A stretch of 64,000 nucleotides of DNA from assembly GCA_033558025.1 (NCBI GenBank), contig JAUCEF010000007.1, positions 7,874,001 to 7,938,000 on the forward strand. The letters run 5' to 3'. Position numbers and translations under genes: made by a program. The notes under the pieces are model-generated. The model was not told the DNA's origin. It did no database searches and was given only the letters and a program-made list of their open reading frames with translations. Below are positions 52,541 through 63,201 of the stretch, piece by piece (position 1 is the stretch's first letter; every line of letters starts with the position of its first letter). The stretch comes from Phytophthora sp. 'mugwort'. Lineage: Eukaryota; Oomycota; Peronosporomycetes; Peronosporales; Peronosporaceae.

Positions 52541-53212
52541 CTACAACCATGTGGCGTCATTCTTGAGCAACGATGACAGCGGCTGAGTCAAGCCGGCGTA
52601 ATACTTCGTGTGGTTATGACGGTAGTTCGCGAGGCCCAGCCACTTACGTAACTCCGTGGGGTTCTTGGGAGTTGGCCAAGAGCAGATCGACGTAAATTTC
52701 CCTGGGTCTGCACGGACCCCGTGCTCGCTGACGTAGCACCCGAGTACTGGAATCTCGGGTGCACAGAAGACACATTTCTTCAGGTTCGCATAGAGCTTGT
52801 TCTCGGTCATCACCTGAAAGACACTCTTCAGGTGGCCGAGATGAACTTCGAGCGCGCTGAGGTTGCCCTCATAGCGACTGTGAATGAAAATATCATCAAA
52901 GTAGCTCGGTGTGCGAACACGGAGCGGTCGAAGTATCTGTGTGACCATACGATTGAACGTAGCGGGGGCATTCTTGAATCCCTGTGGCATTAGAGCCACC
53001 CAGAGCATGCCGCTGGGAGTGCTAACCGCCGTAAACGGAACGTCACTCTCACGCATGAGGATCTGATAGAAGCTGTCTGTCAGATCGATCGCACTGAAGA
53101 TCACGCTACCGGACATCAAGTCAAGCACCACGTCCTTCCGCGGGATTGTTGTTTGTGCTGGGATGGTCGCGTAGTTCAATTTTGTTGAACGCGTGGACGA
53201 TGCGCCATCCAC
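52541..53212 (-). pseudogene. Gypsy reverse transcriptase
   Basis: Palm motifs FSAIDLTDSFYQI (first Asp), MPQGFKNAPATFNRM and YFDDIFIHS (the YxDD box) are intact, with the thumb/connection start ELRKWLGLANY. The N-terminal fingers region upstream is in other frames, so the polyprotein is broken. Confidence 0.9.
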
Positions 53213-54162
53213 TGGTGGCGTTCTTCAGAAAGTCGGACTCGTGTGTGGTGAAGAGCTTTCGCGGACGTGGCCAGCACGTTGACGTCCTTCGAAGGACTCG
53301 TCGATCGCGACGATTTGGTCTCGCGACAGTTGTCACTGCCGTGTCACGCAATATTTGGTTCCAGGTGCGAGATCAATCTCGTGCCGCACGCCGCGGTCGG
53401 CCGGAAGCTCCGCCGGGGTTTTATCCGGGAAGACGTCCGCGAACTCGCGGACGACGTCGTACACCGGATTGCCAGAACAGCGAAGTAATTCTCAGGATTG
53501 GGCTGCGAAGCGCTCTTCGCGAGCCAATTTGGGTTCAGCGCTCTTGGGGCGAGCTAAGGTTACCGATCCGTTGACCACATTGAGTTCGTGCATCAGCGGA
53601 TTTTCGTCGGCAATCAGCAAATTTGATCGCTTTCGCCGGCCTTGAGGTCGTGCAAGGTCCTCCAGGATAAGCCCTGAAGCAGGACGATTGACGCGGTGTC
53701 GCGAGGAGGAGCCGCGACCTCGATGGTGCGGCTTCATTATGGAAAACTCTCCGTATACTCGAGTGCACAGACCATGTCCACTGTTGTGTACGCGTCGAGG
53801 GTGCGGCGAGGCTTCAGCCGTTGCTGCGAACGGCGGGATGACTTCGTGCGTCTCGAGCCTCTGCTCGAGGCCGATGAACTACTGTCACTGCCCGATATTT
53901 CACCCTCCTCTAGGGGCAGGGAGTCAGTTTCGACCGCGCCGATATCATGCGGGAGCCTCGCATAGCCGGCGGAAGTTTGCGGGAGCCTCACATGCTCGAC
54001 CGCCTCGGAACTTTGCGGGAGCTCACATGCTCGGCCGCCTCGTTGTTGTGCGATGGCCCCGCATGCTTAACCGCCTCGTCTATCGACACAGTACACACCA
54101 TGCAAAGAGGGCCATCGCCATTTTTGCGCAAAGGTGTGTGTGGTGGTGGTTTTGTCCACGAC

Positions 54163-55065
54163 TCAGACATGGGGCCAGTCCGACGGTGCCACCAGCAGGT
54201 GCGTGAACACCGCACCCACGTCGTAGGTGGTCCGACGCTTTACCGATCGGGCCAGCCAGTCGATCTGCGGCTGATACCGTGTCAACCACGGTATCCCTAC
54301 GATGCAATCGAAGGCGTAATTTATCTCGTACACCAAGAAGTCGTCAGAGCTCCGAAAGCCGTCGAAGGTGTACGGAAACGAGATCACTCGCCGCGGAACG
54401 CGGTTTGGGTTGCCGTCGGCCAACTTGACGACGAGATCGCCAGTTCCTTGGCGAACCGGAATCGAAGGCGGCAGCAGCGGCAGGCACGATGCTCGGAAGA
54501 AGTTGTTCGGGGCACCGGAGTCGAGGAGCGCACGGAGTGGACGCCGCACGCCGGCGACGTAAAGACTGAGTATGATCAGTCTTGGGTCGCCCGTCGTGGT
54601 AGTGGCATTGAAACGTGTGTGATGCACGGTGAGGCTAGGAGGAGAGGCTGCCACCGGGAGACCCGAACCTCCATTCCAGCCAGTAGGGCGCCCCGCACCT
54701 ACTGGATCTGTCGTTTTTGGCTGGGCAACCGGGCATGCGGAGTCATCTCGGAAGACGACTGCATTGACTGACACCGGTGCATGCGTACGGCACACTGCCG
54801 CGCGGTGACCCGGTTTGCCACAGCGGAAGCAATTCATGACTCCGGGACTACGACTGCTGTGGTTGAACTGTCGACCGCGAAAAGTCGAAGCGTCGATTGC
54901 GTCGATCTCCATCGGATCTGGGATCGGCACTTGAGGTATTTTCGAGGATACTCGTGAGTCGGAAGTGGACACCGTATAGTCCTCGCGTAACGCGAGAGCG
55001 AACGCTTCTTCCAGCGTCTTCGGATCGGCACGCATTAGTGAGTAGCGTGTCAGGCCCTCACGCAT
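54163..55065 (-). pseudogene. Gypsy gag C-terminus with zinc knuckle and aspartic protease
   Basis: The N-terminal part (EAFALALREDYTV) is gag. CFRCGKPGHRAAVC is a CCHC knuckle. ALLDSGAPNNFFRASCL is the retropepsin active site (DSGA), followed by the flap-like VKLADGN and GIPWL near the end of the protease. This stretch is open for 300 residues. Confidence 0.88.
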
Positions 55066-55420
55066 TCTGAAGATGAAGACATGGTCTCGAAGCCATGTCG
55101 ATCGGATCCGTGACGACGCACGATACTAGGTGTCGTGTCTTCTGAACGTATTCACGCATTAGGTCAATGACCAGTTTCCCGAGGGCCCATTCCTTCGCTT
55201 TGCCAGTGAGGCGGGACAGCAAGAAATTGATTCTTGCTGTGGGCGCTTCAATCAACCTTGAAGCGATCGCGATGTCGATCTCGCGGAACCAGCGGTTCAG
55301 AGGGAGACAATCTTGTCTGGCGCCTGAATACGTCGACGTCTCCATCTTGACGGCGTCGTTCCGCGAGGTGTGCGACGGAGTTGATACTCGCCGATTCGCT
55401 TCGGCGAGCTCGCGCACCAT
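55058..55420 (-). pseudogene. Gypsy gag N-terminal part
   Basis: The frame with [36 protein letters not shown] and DLMREYVQ is a typical Gypsy gag capsid segment (RLxGKAxEWA). It overlaps but is not in frame with the knuckle/protease frame. A further upstream gag stretch around 55430-55570 is shifted. Confidence 0.8.
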
Positions 55421-55643
55421 AAATTATTGGATAGCTTGGCATTGTCGCTCGGGCGTCGATAAGCTCAGCATCGGCATGACGAAGACTTCGCCGGACACCG
55501 CCGCGAGGCGGTGTAAGCATTCCAAGCCACGGTAGTAAGATGGGGGAAGGCCGTGCGGTCCAGGATCGCTGGATCATCCGACGGGGCTTCGCTCATACTC
55601 ATCTCGAACTTGGTCATGGGAAGGACTACTAAGTGCTACTAGG

Positions 55644-55905
55644 TGTAACGGGACGAGGTCATCCGTTATTTAGCTTACACTACTAGCTGTAGGAAGTCTG
55701 CTAATAAACTCGTAAACTCAACTCTGTTTTATTTTTAAGTCCGGGACAAAATGGTCCGGCCTTCTGTGAGCCACTCAACGTGGATCGACTCCTGATTGGC
55801 TGTAATGGGTCTGGCTCCCCACTTATCAGCCAATACGGAGGATGTCTGCCTACTTATGTAATATCTAATAACCTACTTAGCTATGTAACAGGATGGCCCG
55901 TTACA
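55644..55905 (-). repeat. LTR (5' LTR of the minus-strand Gypsy element)
   Basis: 262 bp, TGTAACGGGACGAGGTC to CCGTTACA; partner of 48667-48926. Confidence 0.92.
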
Positions 55906-58900
55906 CCCTACGATTTTTTCAAGCTGTGGTAAGGCCGAGATGGCTGGAATGGGCTGATTGATGCTGAAGCGGTGGATCTCCATCGGTGACGTAACCTCGA
56001 CGTTGGGTAGATTCAGCCTATCGACTAGTGGCTTGGTAGTACGTCTACTGTACAGACCTCTCAGGATGGACATGTACGAGAGTTTGACTGCCCGAGCTTT
56101 TATTCCTTCAGTGATTCGCGTTATGATGAGTTTCGTTTCTCGCATCTGCTTTGCAGATTCGTCCTTCTTCTTCGCTCGTCTTGCCAATCTTTTCACTTTT
56201 TGGGGAGAAGCGAAAACGATAGGCGCATTAGGATGGTTCATTGGTGTACCCAAAATTACTTCATGCAGAGAAGAGGGCGAACCACGTTACCGGTTCCATC
56301 TACCACGAAGGCATCTGCGCGCACGTCCGCCTTCGTTGTTACCGCTTGTCCATCAACGAGCAGACTAGTTGTGCGAATGAAAGCTGTGAACCCGTGATGC
56401 CACCAACAGATGAAACAGGGATAGGTTTGTTAATCTACTGGTGTCTGCGTGTTGGTGTCCGATGAATTCCTCAAGTTTACCGGTGCACATCGCGGAGTAC
56501 AATCCACGAAGCCATTCAACCCTAATCGGTAAGTCGTAGAGGGCTGAATAGATATGACGTCTATGATCTTCTTAATGAGCTGCTTGCTCCTCTGGTAAGA
56601 CTTGGTGTCAACATTTATAGGCGGTTGCGTGCGAATGGGTGGACAGCTGACGCGGTTAACGCCCCCGGGCAACAAGTCTCCCTCTTCGATATTGTTGGAA
56701 GGATTTTGAACAATCAATCTCGTAGCGAGCGTTCGGTTCGGCGGGATCACAGTTTCGTAGTTAGCCTCCTTGCGAACATACATCACATGCCGACAGTGTA
56801 GGAGACATGTTTGCATGAAAATGTAATCACAGGTAGAAGCTGGTAGAGACACAAAGCACGAATTAGTTCACATCGGAGCATACCAAACACCAAAATGAAC
56901 CGAACCGTACCCGATCATTCACTTGGTGGGTGTCTCCTGTCGCCGGGTTTGTAACCTTAGCGTTGTCCAACACTTCAACATCGTAGCTTGTAAGAGGCCG
57001 TACTGGTAATCGATGCTGCTCTGCCGCGCGTATTCACTCAGCTGCATATACTAGTGCAGACAACTCAGGATCTTCCGCCATGGGGGGGGCGGCTACCGAC
57101 ACGATGGAACTCGGCAGGTACCGCTCTTCAGCGTATTCCTGAAGTGTTATTAGCATGGAAATCAACTGGTCAATCGTGAACTTCCTGTGCACAACCTCCT
57201 TAATTCGACCCAATTCGACTCCAGGCGATTGTTTGTGTTGTTTTGCAGATTTGGTGCGCCCCCCCCCCTTTACATGACCCACCCTTCTTTAGATGTATCC
57301 CAGTGGGCCGTGAAACTCTTGCTAACAAATTGTCTTTGTTGTCGCTAACAACTGGCAAAAGAGCAGCTTTTGTGTCGTAATATTCTTGTTGGGATCCAGC
57401 ATTCATCATTCTTTTCATAATGGACTTCAGCTGCTTCATTCGTGCTTTCCAACGCCTCCTAAGCGCGAGCATTACTTTTTTCAACCAAGTTTCAACATGC
57501 CATTTGCACAGCAGTTGCCGCGCATTAGGCCATGCATCCACCAAAACCTCCTTTCCATGTAGCGTTTTGTCGGTTATCACAACGCGAATCTTGGTCCACC
57601 TCGGGTTATTCTTCTTGAACGTCTCCACGGCTAACGCAAGATTTCGGCTTTTCTTCGGTGACACCGACGTGTGCTGCACGTATTGACTCTACATAGAAAA
57701 TAATACAGAAAATCAAAAACAAACCAAACACGGTTAATATGCGATTGACTTTTTGTATCCCTCTCAGCTGTATTGAGCACCCGTCCAAACACGTAATGAA
57801 TCGCGAAACTAAAGAGCTTATAGCGATTTGATTGGGTTTGCTGCGTGTGTCAAATCTACGAGCAAAACTTCCGGAAAAGCGGAGAACAAGCGTTTCATAC
57901 GTGCAGATTGGAAGGTAATCACACGAGCCGCACCCCTTTCGGCATCGACGACAAATTCGGCAGTGTTACCGGGGTCTCCTTCGCAGAACACAACAAGCAC
58001 ATTGAGCGTCCGATCGCCATCAGTGCTGTCAGCGTTGTAGCTCGTTCTCGTCTCTTGAGTCATATTGTGGACGTCTCGTAGTGCCGTGCGTTTGCCTGAA
58101 TGAAAAATAGTAAAGGTAAACACGTGAGGGCCTACCAAAAACATAGCAAACCTTCACAAAAACCTACCAGTTTTGGCTCGGAGATAGGCTAAGAGCCTCG
58201 GCCTTCGCTCCAGCTTTACTCATGCCCTTCCCTCCTCCCGTAGTTGCGGGTCCTCGATACGGCGTTGCTTGCGTAATAGTACCATGTATGAGTGTTGCTC
58301 TAACTACAAGATGGAATCCTGATTGGCCCGGTCTCAGCTTCACACGAACGTTCAAACGAGCACTGCATCCAGACGCTCGAATTTTTGAGTGGGATCTCTT
58401 TCCAGTGACTTTCGAATCGAATGGCAAACCATGTACACAAAGGTACAGCTTGGAGTATATCTCCCGTATTTCAAGCAGCAATGTCCGCCCTGTAGCCACA
58501 CGCGTCTCCTGTGAAAAGTACTCTTCGCCTTTGTCGTCTGCTTCGCTGCACGCTTATGAGCGGCCGAAATCTGTGTATTCCGATTCGACACAGAGGTACT
58601 TGTACGGGAAACAAACTGCTGAAACGTAGCTTCCTGGAAACCGGTAAAGGCTTCCTGAAATTCTCCCAAGACGTCCTGTAAATTGGGACTCCTTCTCAAA
58701 AGCTTCCACCAGCAGATTCAGATCATCCAGTCAATTGATCGCCCAGGTAATTCCGCAATCCGCCCACCTTGTGCCTTTCGGTACTTCCTCTGTCTAGGTT
58801 CGGTACTTTCGTGGTCTACCTCGGCATTTGACACCTCCTCTCTTGTCACACGTCGAGGGCCTTTGTTGTGGTCCGCCTTAGATGTACCTTCGGTGTCGTG

Positions 58901-59146
58901 GTTATCTTCGTATTCGTAATCATCGACAGATTGCTCTACCTCGTAGTCAATATCGTCAGCGTCGCCATGCAATTCCTCTTCGTCTTTTTCTTCAAACTGC
59001 AGTAGAAGTTCTGCCAGAGCTTCGTCGTTAGATACATCTTCTGTCGTCTGTCGATGTCTTTGGTTCGAATTTGTGAAAGTCTCGTCTTGGCAAACGCCTA
59101 CATCAACACCCTGTCCATTCAGCACCTCAGTCATCGTCGCTGCCAA
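55906..59146 (-). pseudogene. Mutator-like (MULE) transposase, 5' and central part
   Basis: A chain of minus-strand frames in the order of an oomycete MULE protein. An acidic N-terminus (59146-58718, MAATMTEVLNGQ) comes first. A FAR1/WRKY-like DNA-binding segment (about 58430-58250: KLYLCVHGLPFDSKVTGKRS, ARLNVRVKL) follows, then EFVVDAERGAARVITFQSAR with FPEVLLVDLTH (first Asp), VETFKKNNPRWTKIRVVITD (second Asp) and QLLCKWHVETWLKKV. TIDQLISMLITLQEYAEERY is next, then a SWIM-type zinc finger remnant (CDYIFMQTCLLHCRHVMYVRK, about 56830). The last part reads up to PALPQLEKIVG-like sequence at the Gypsy border. Many stops and shifts make it inactive. The C48 peptidase portion lies beyond the Gypsy insertion at 47.8-48.7 kb. 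Confidence 0.78.
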
Positions 59147-60331
59147 CAGAACTCGACCGGGGCCTTGCGACGTCGTTTAGAGCTTATAGCACCTTGGTTT
59201 CCCATCTCTCGCTGGCATTATTCACGCCGTCGTGCATGCTGATCTCAGCCGCCGTACCCGTGTATCCGTCACACTGTCGGTTGTATCTCTGGCTTAAATA
59301 CTGTTCTTGATACGGATTCGGTCGTTTCCCGCGAGGCCCCATGGGTTGGCTCAGCGGTGGAAGACGAGCGCGCGCGGGGTGTCTTCGTGGGCGGCTCGAC
59401 TCTCGGTTCGAATATGTACACGTCTTGGTTCCGCCTGTTGCTGCCGTGAAAGGGTCGGGACCGTGCGCTCTCGAGGCAACGTCTGCTTGCCTGTCCTGGG
59501 TAGACAAGAAGCTTTTCGTCGGGTGACTGCTAACGTAACGACATGATATTAGGCAGCGAAACTTGTACAGAGCAATATAACAAGCCGTACCATGAGATCC
59601 GCTAACCTTCACTCTTCACGTCCTGGAAGAGAGGGGGTATCTGGGACTGTCGGGTGGGGGGGCACGAACAGCTTTTCTAAATTTAGCCCTCGCGCGAAAA
59701 TAAACGTAAGGTTATAAAATTCACTACGTGATAGCATATGGCGATCTGCTAATCGTATATTTCCTGATTACGGAAAATATCAAATAATACCGAAAACGAC
59801 ACATTTTCCTTACTTATAACGGAATACAATAATCTATGCGGCGTCAGCTACATAAGTAGTCGGGAACCGTTTTGGGGACAGAGTCTCTGCCCGTCATTAT
59901 GAGATGTACAGCTACTAGTAGAAAAAAATATATCGTCCCAGCCTATTTCATCGTCGACCAGTTAGTGCGCGTTTTACCAATCTAGTTGATGCCGCTGACA
60001 ATCGTACTTCTATAGTAGTCGGGTCAGTGCAGACGGCAGAACGTGAATCTACATGTATGATTTCCATAAGAAAAAAACTTCACAGTGATAGAAGAGATGC
60101 AATTGAGCATCGTTCTGAGCTGCTCTCAACGTTTCTACAACGGCTACTATAACTATTTCGACGCTCTGATATTGGCACCAAGTCCTCTTGAAGCAGATAC
60201 ATCGCACAAAGTGCGATGCACGCAGGTTTTCTTTATGAATTCACCGTCTCGGAGATGCATCTCGGCGACTTCCTCGCTACACAATCGCGGCCAGCCGTCT
60301 TTTGGTGTGCTGGACTGCAACGGCCCGATCA
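59147..60331. other. Intergenic region
   Basis: No gene is supported. A minus-strand frame at 59184-59612 (arginine/proline-rich, ending in PNPYQEQYLSQRYN) may be leftover 5' sequence of the MULE. AT-rich sequence dominates 59700-60100. No terminal inverted repeat of the MULE was identified. Confidence 0.5.
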
Positions 60332-60347
60332 TCATTTCCACTTTTGC
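60332..60347 (+). promoter_or_regulatory. Oomycete Inr+FPR-like core promoter
   Basis: The sequence tcatttccacttttgc fits TCAYTYYNCAWTTT with one change, only ~20 bp before the ATG at 60353. Confidence 0.55.
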
Positions 60348-60352
60348 AGAGC

Positions 60353-60991
60353 ATGGCGCCCAAGATATCCTCAGTGCTCGGTTTCCATGAGCGCGAACAG
60401 CTCCACAAAAACCCGTCCATCCTGGCCTATACAGGGGATGTGGGTCAAAACTACCTCGATTTAGGCGACGGCTACGGCGACCAAGAGGGTGAGCAAAACA
60501 CGACAGCTCCGCCCCGCCATCGATGCACCAATGCGGAGAACAAGAAGGCGACACGTAGCTCGCGCCTCACGTCATTTTCGTCCAGTCTGAACAGCGCCCG
60601 GACTGCAATGGTCTCTCATGCCAAGAAGCTTCATGTTCGCGAATCTACCCGTCAGGCGCTTAATCAACTTCGCATGACCATGGTGGAGAGTTCTTCGTCT
60701 CGAATGCAGCGCTCACAGTCACAGTCTATCGACTCCATGCGTCCCGATCACGAGTCTAATCAGTTAGACAACGACCACGTTCACTTCGGTGTTGTCGGGC
60801 ATGAAGCCGGGGTCGAGAATGCTGGCTACGAGTGCATGTACGCCGAGGTCAGCCTGGGGAATGGAATGTTCAGCCACTCGCCCTCCTGGGAATCGACGGC
60901 TACGAAAAGTAGACTGTCGAGAATTCTGCCGCCACGGCCGTGGATCAAAAGCTCCACGCAGAAACGGAAGGTCAACGACGAGCTCTACTAG
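60353..60991 (+). CDS. Small protein of unknown function
   Basis: 212 residues, starting MAPKISSVLGFHEREQLHKN; a longer in-frame start at 60302 would place the promoter inside the coding region, so I prefer 60353. The protein is Ser/Arg/Gln-rich with a charged helix (SRLTSFSSSLNSARTAMVSH), a more ordered segment HVHFGVVGHEAGVENAGYEC and a basic C-terminus (RPWIKSSTQKRKVNDELY). I see no signal peptide, membrane segment or known domain. The lack of frame damage and the promoter support a real gene. Confidence 0.6.
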   Translation: MAPKISSVLGFHEREQLHKNPSILAYTGDVGQNYLDLGDGYGDQEGEQNTTAPPRHRCTNAENKKATRSSRLTSFSSSLNSARTAMVSHAKKLHVRESTRQALNQLRMTMVESSSSRMQRSQSQSIDSMRPDHESNQLDNDHVHFGVVGHEAGVENAGYECMYAEVSLGNGMFSHSPSWESTATKSRLSRILPPRPWIKSSTQKRKVNDELY

Positions 60992-61466
60992 TCCCATCAT
61001 CGTGAATAAGTCTCTAACGCAATTTGCATTATTTCAAATAGTGGTCATCTTCTCACTATTTATAGCGCTCCTATTCATACTATGCGAAGCATGCACATAA
61101 TGCTGCTTCTCGCAAAGCTGATGGGACAAGAAACCGCCCGAGTCCTATCCCACGAAGCCATTCATATCCGTTGCGGGTTTATTAAACGACTGACTAAAAA
61201 CTAACGTAATGGTGCTTACAAGCAAGTAAAGGACGACGTGGAATGCTCATCTGTAGACGTCATGCTGTGTTGGCCTTCATTAATTCTGAGTCCGCCTAGT
61301 AACGTCATTCTGAAAAACACGCATCGCCTGATGCAGTCGACGCAGGAGGATGGGAAGATTCGGGCGGTTAGTGTAACCGAATCTGGGCCAATAAGCGCTC
61401 GAGCGGTCACTTGCGACCCCAGTCACGAATTGGTAGCTGACCCCGACACCTTCCTAGCTAAAGCTT

Positions 61467-63016
61467 ATGCCCGACTCGAGACACATCAAGACGGAGCCTC
61501 TAGTAAACCAGGTAGCGCCGCGCGAGCGCGCGTCGTCCGGTGGGTTCAGTACCGAGGCGAGCAGCTCGTCCGAAGTAATGGAGCCGCTCGTGTTAAAAGA
61601 TCGGCAGACGGCGCGGCCAGGATACGGTAGCACGACGCCGGAAGTGTCACTAGGAGGAGGCGACAATGAAGTGGTGGTCAGCGACGAGGTCTTAGTGTCC
61701 GCTATCGCCAACCTCAGCACCGCTGTACGTATAAGTCATCGTTTGAGCCAGTGGATTCTTGAAACTAACAGTGGAAATCTGGTCAATTGCAGTACAATTT
61801 GGCGGTGATCAACTACGCGTTAATGATGCTGCAGCGGTCATACCCGAACTCGAGTCCGGAGCTGCGGTCAACTGTGGACGCGTGCTCGTTAGTTGGGGCC
61901 ATTGTGGGACAGCTCACGTTCGGTTATGTGGGAGCTGTTATGGGGCGCCGGAAAGGGATGATATTCACGCTGCTGTTGTCCATCCTGGGCGCTGTGTCCA
62001 GTGCACTGCTACCGTGGGGGACCGACTCGGTATATCACGTGCTGGCGGCCTGTCGGTTCGTGCTAGGTGTCGGTGTTGGAGGGGTCTACCCCTTGTCGGC
62101 AGCGTCGGCTGTGGAGTCGACGGATAGTGACGACGAACTGAAGAAGAGCAAGGTCGTCGCAGCCGTCTTCAGCTTCCAAGGTATTGGGCAGCTGCTGGCA
62201 CCGCTCATGGCCTACATCATGTTGGCTATGAACGCGCAGCACTCGATCGGATGGCGAGTTTTGTTGCTGGTTGGTGCATTCCCTGGATTGTTCGTGTTGC
62301 GACGAGCATTCCAAGTCAAAGAAGACTTGCCACCATCACCAATCACCCCGCCGATTGTGCTCAAGAGAGTGGATACAGAAGTGTCCTGTAGGTCCAAATT
62401 GTGGGACAAGCTACAAGATAGCAGGTCGCTGCAGCGCAGACTCTTTGGCGCGTGTGCAAGCTGGTTCCTGTTTGATGTCACTTTTTACGGGAACGTCATC
62501 TTCACGCCCATCATTCTGCAGGACACGTATGGCTTGGATAAACACCATTTCGCTGACGTTGCACTGTGCTCGTTGGTCGTGGCAGCGATCGCTCTGCCCG
62601 GCAACTTGCTTACTGTATTTTTTGTCGGCAAGATGAGCTTCAAGACGATTCAAATCATGGGCTTCGTTGTCATGGCGTTGCTCTTTATCGCGCTTGGTGT
62701 CTTCTACGAGCAACTGCTGGATTGCAGAGGACTCCTGCTCGGAATGTACGCTCTGACGTTCTTCTTCTCGAATTTTGGACCAAATGTCGGTACATTTTGT
62801 CTCCCCGCCGAGATTTTCTCGGAAGACGTGCGTGTTGAGCTCAACGGCGTGGCTGCTGCTGCGGGAAAGCTAGGTGCTGCGATCGGGGCAGCGTCGTTTG
62901 GTATCATCGAAGCTCGATTCGGTGTATCACACCTTTTGATGCTCAGTGCGACGGTCTCCTTACTTGGAGCACTCGTAACCTACAAGTTTATCCCTACGAA
63001 GCACTACACCGCATAA
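61467..63016 (+). CDS. Major facilitator superfamily transporter (phosphate/sugar-porter type)
   Basis: Two exons, 61467-61724 and 61793-63016, with a 68-bp phase-0 intron (GTACGT...TTGCAG), 493 residues. The junction joins SAIANLSTA to YNLAVINYALMMLQ, restoring the first transmembrane helix of the MFS fold. The cytoplasmic N-terminus (~75 residues) is Ser/Glu-rich. The loop 2-3 motif is FGYVGAVMGRRKGM (G-x3-G/D-x2-GRR), and CRFVLGVGVGGVYPLSAA matches the fourth helix of the phosphate:H+ symporter/sugar porter groups. About 12 hydrophobic segments can be counted. The YNLAVIN start of helix 1 resembles the YDLFVIN of PHS phosphate transporters, so an anion or organophosphate substrate is a reasonable guess. 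The intron hides the N-terminus from simple ORF calling. Confidence 0.85.
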
Positions 63017-63201
63017 GGGAGTTAAAATGGGGCATAGAACGCCAGACAAGCGCTTTTTACCTGCTTGTTGTTGGCATAGCGATGCTACTTATATATCAAT
63101 CTAATACTTGTGCGGGTTAGCGCACAAGTTTTGCACCACTGATGTCCCAAGACAGATTCACCTCTAGCAGTTGTTTCAGAATGGTCTCAAACCTTTCGCT
63201 C

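Larger units (their letters stand above)
48667..55905 (-). mobile_element. Ty3/Gypsy chromovirus-type LTR retrotransposon inserted in a Mutator-like element
   Basis: 7.2 kb between two direct LTRs that begin TGTAACGGGACGAGGTC and end CCGTTACA. Coding order on the minus strand from 55.4 kb down is gag, zinc knuckle, protease, RT, RNase H, integrase and chromodomain remnant. A purine-rich tract beside the LTR at 48926 fits a 3' LTR in this orientation. Flanking 5-mers are cccaa (48662-48666) and cccta (55906-55910), a one-mismatch target duplication. The flanks are two parts of one transposon, so it is nested. Confidence 0.93.
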
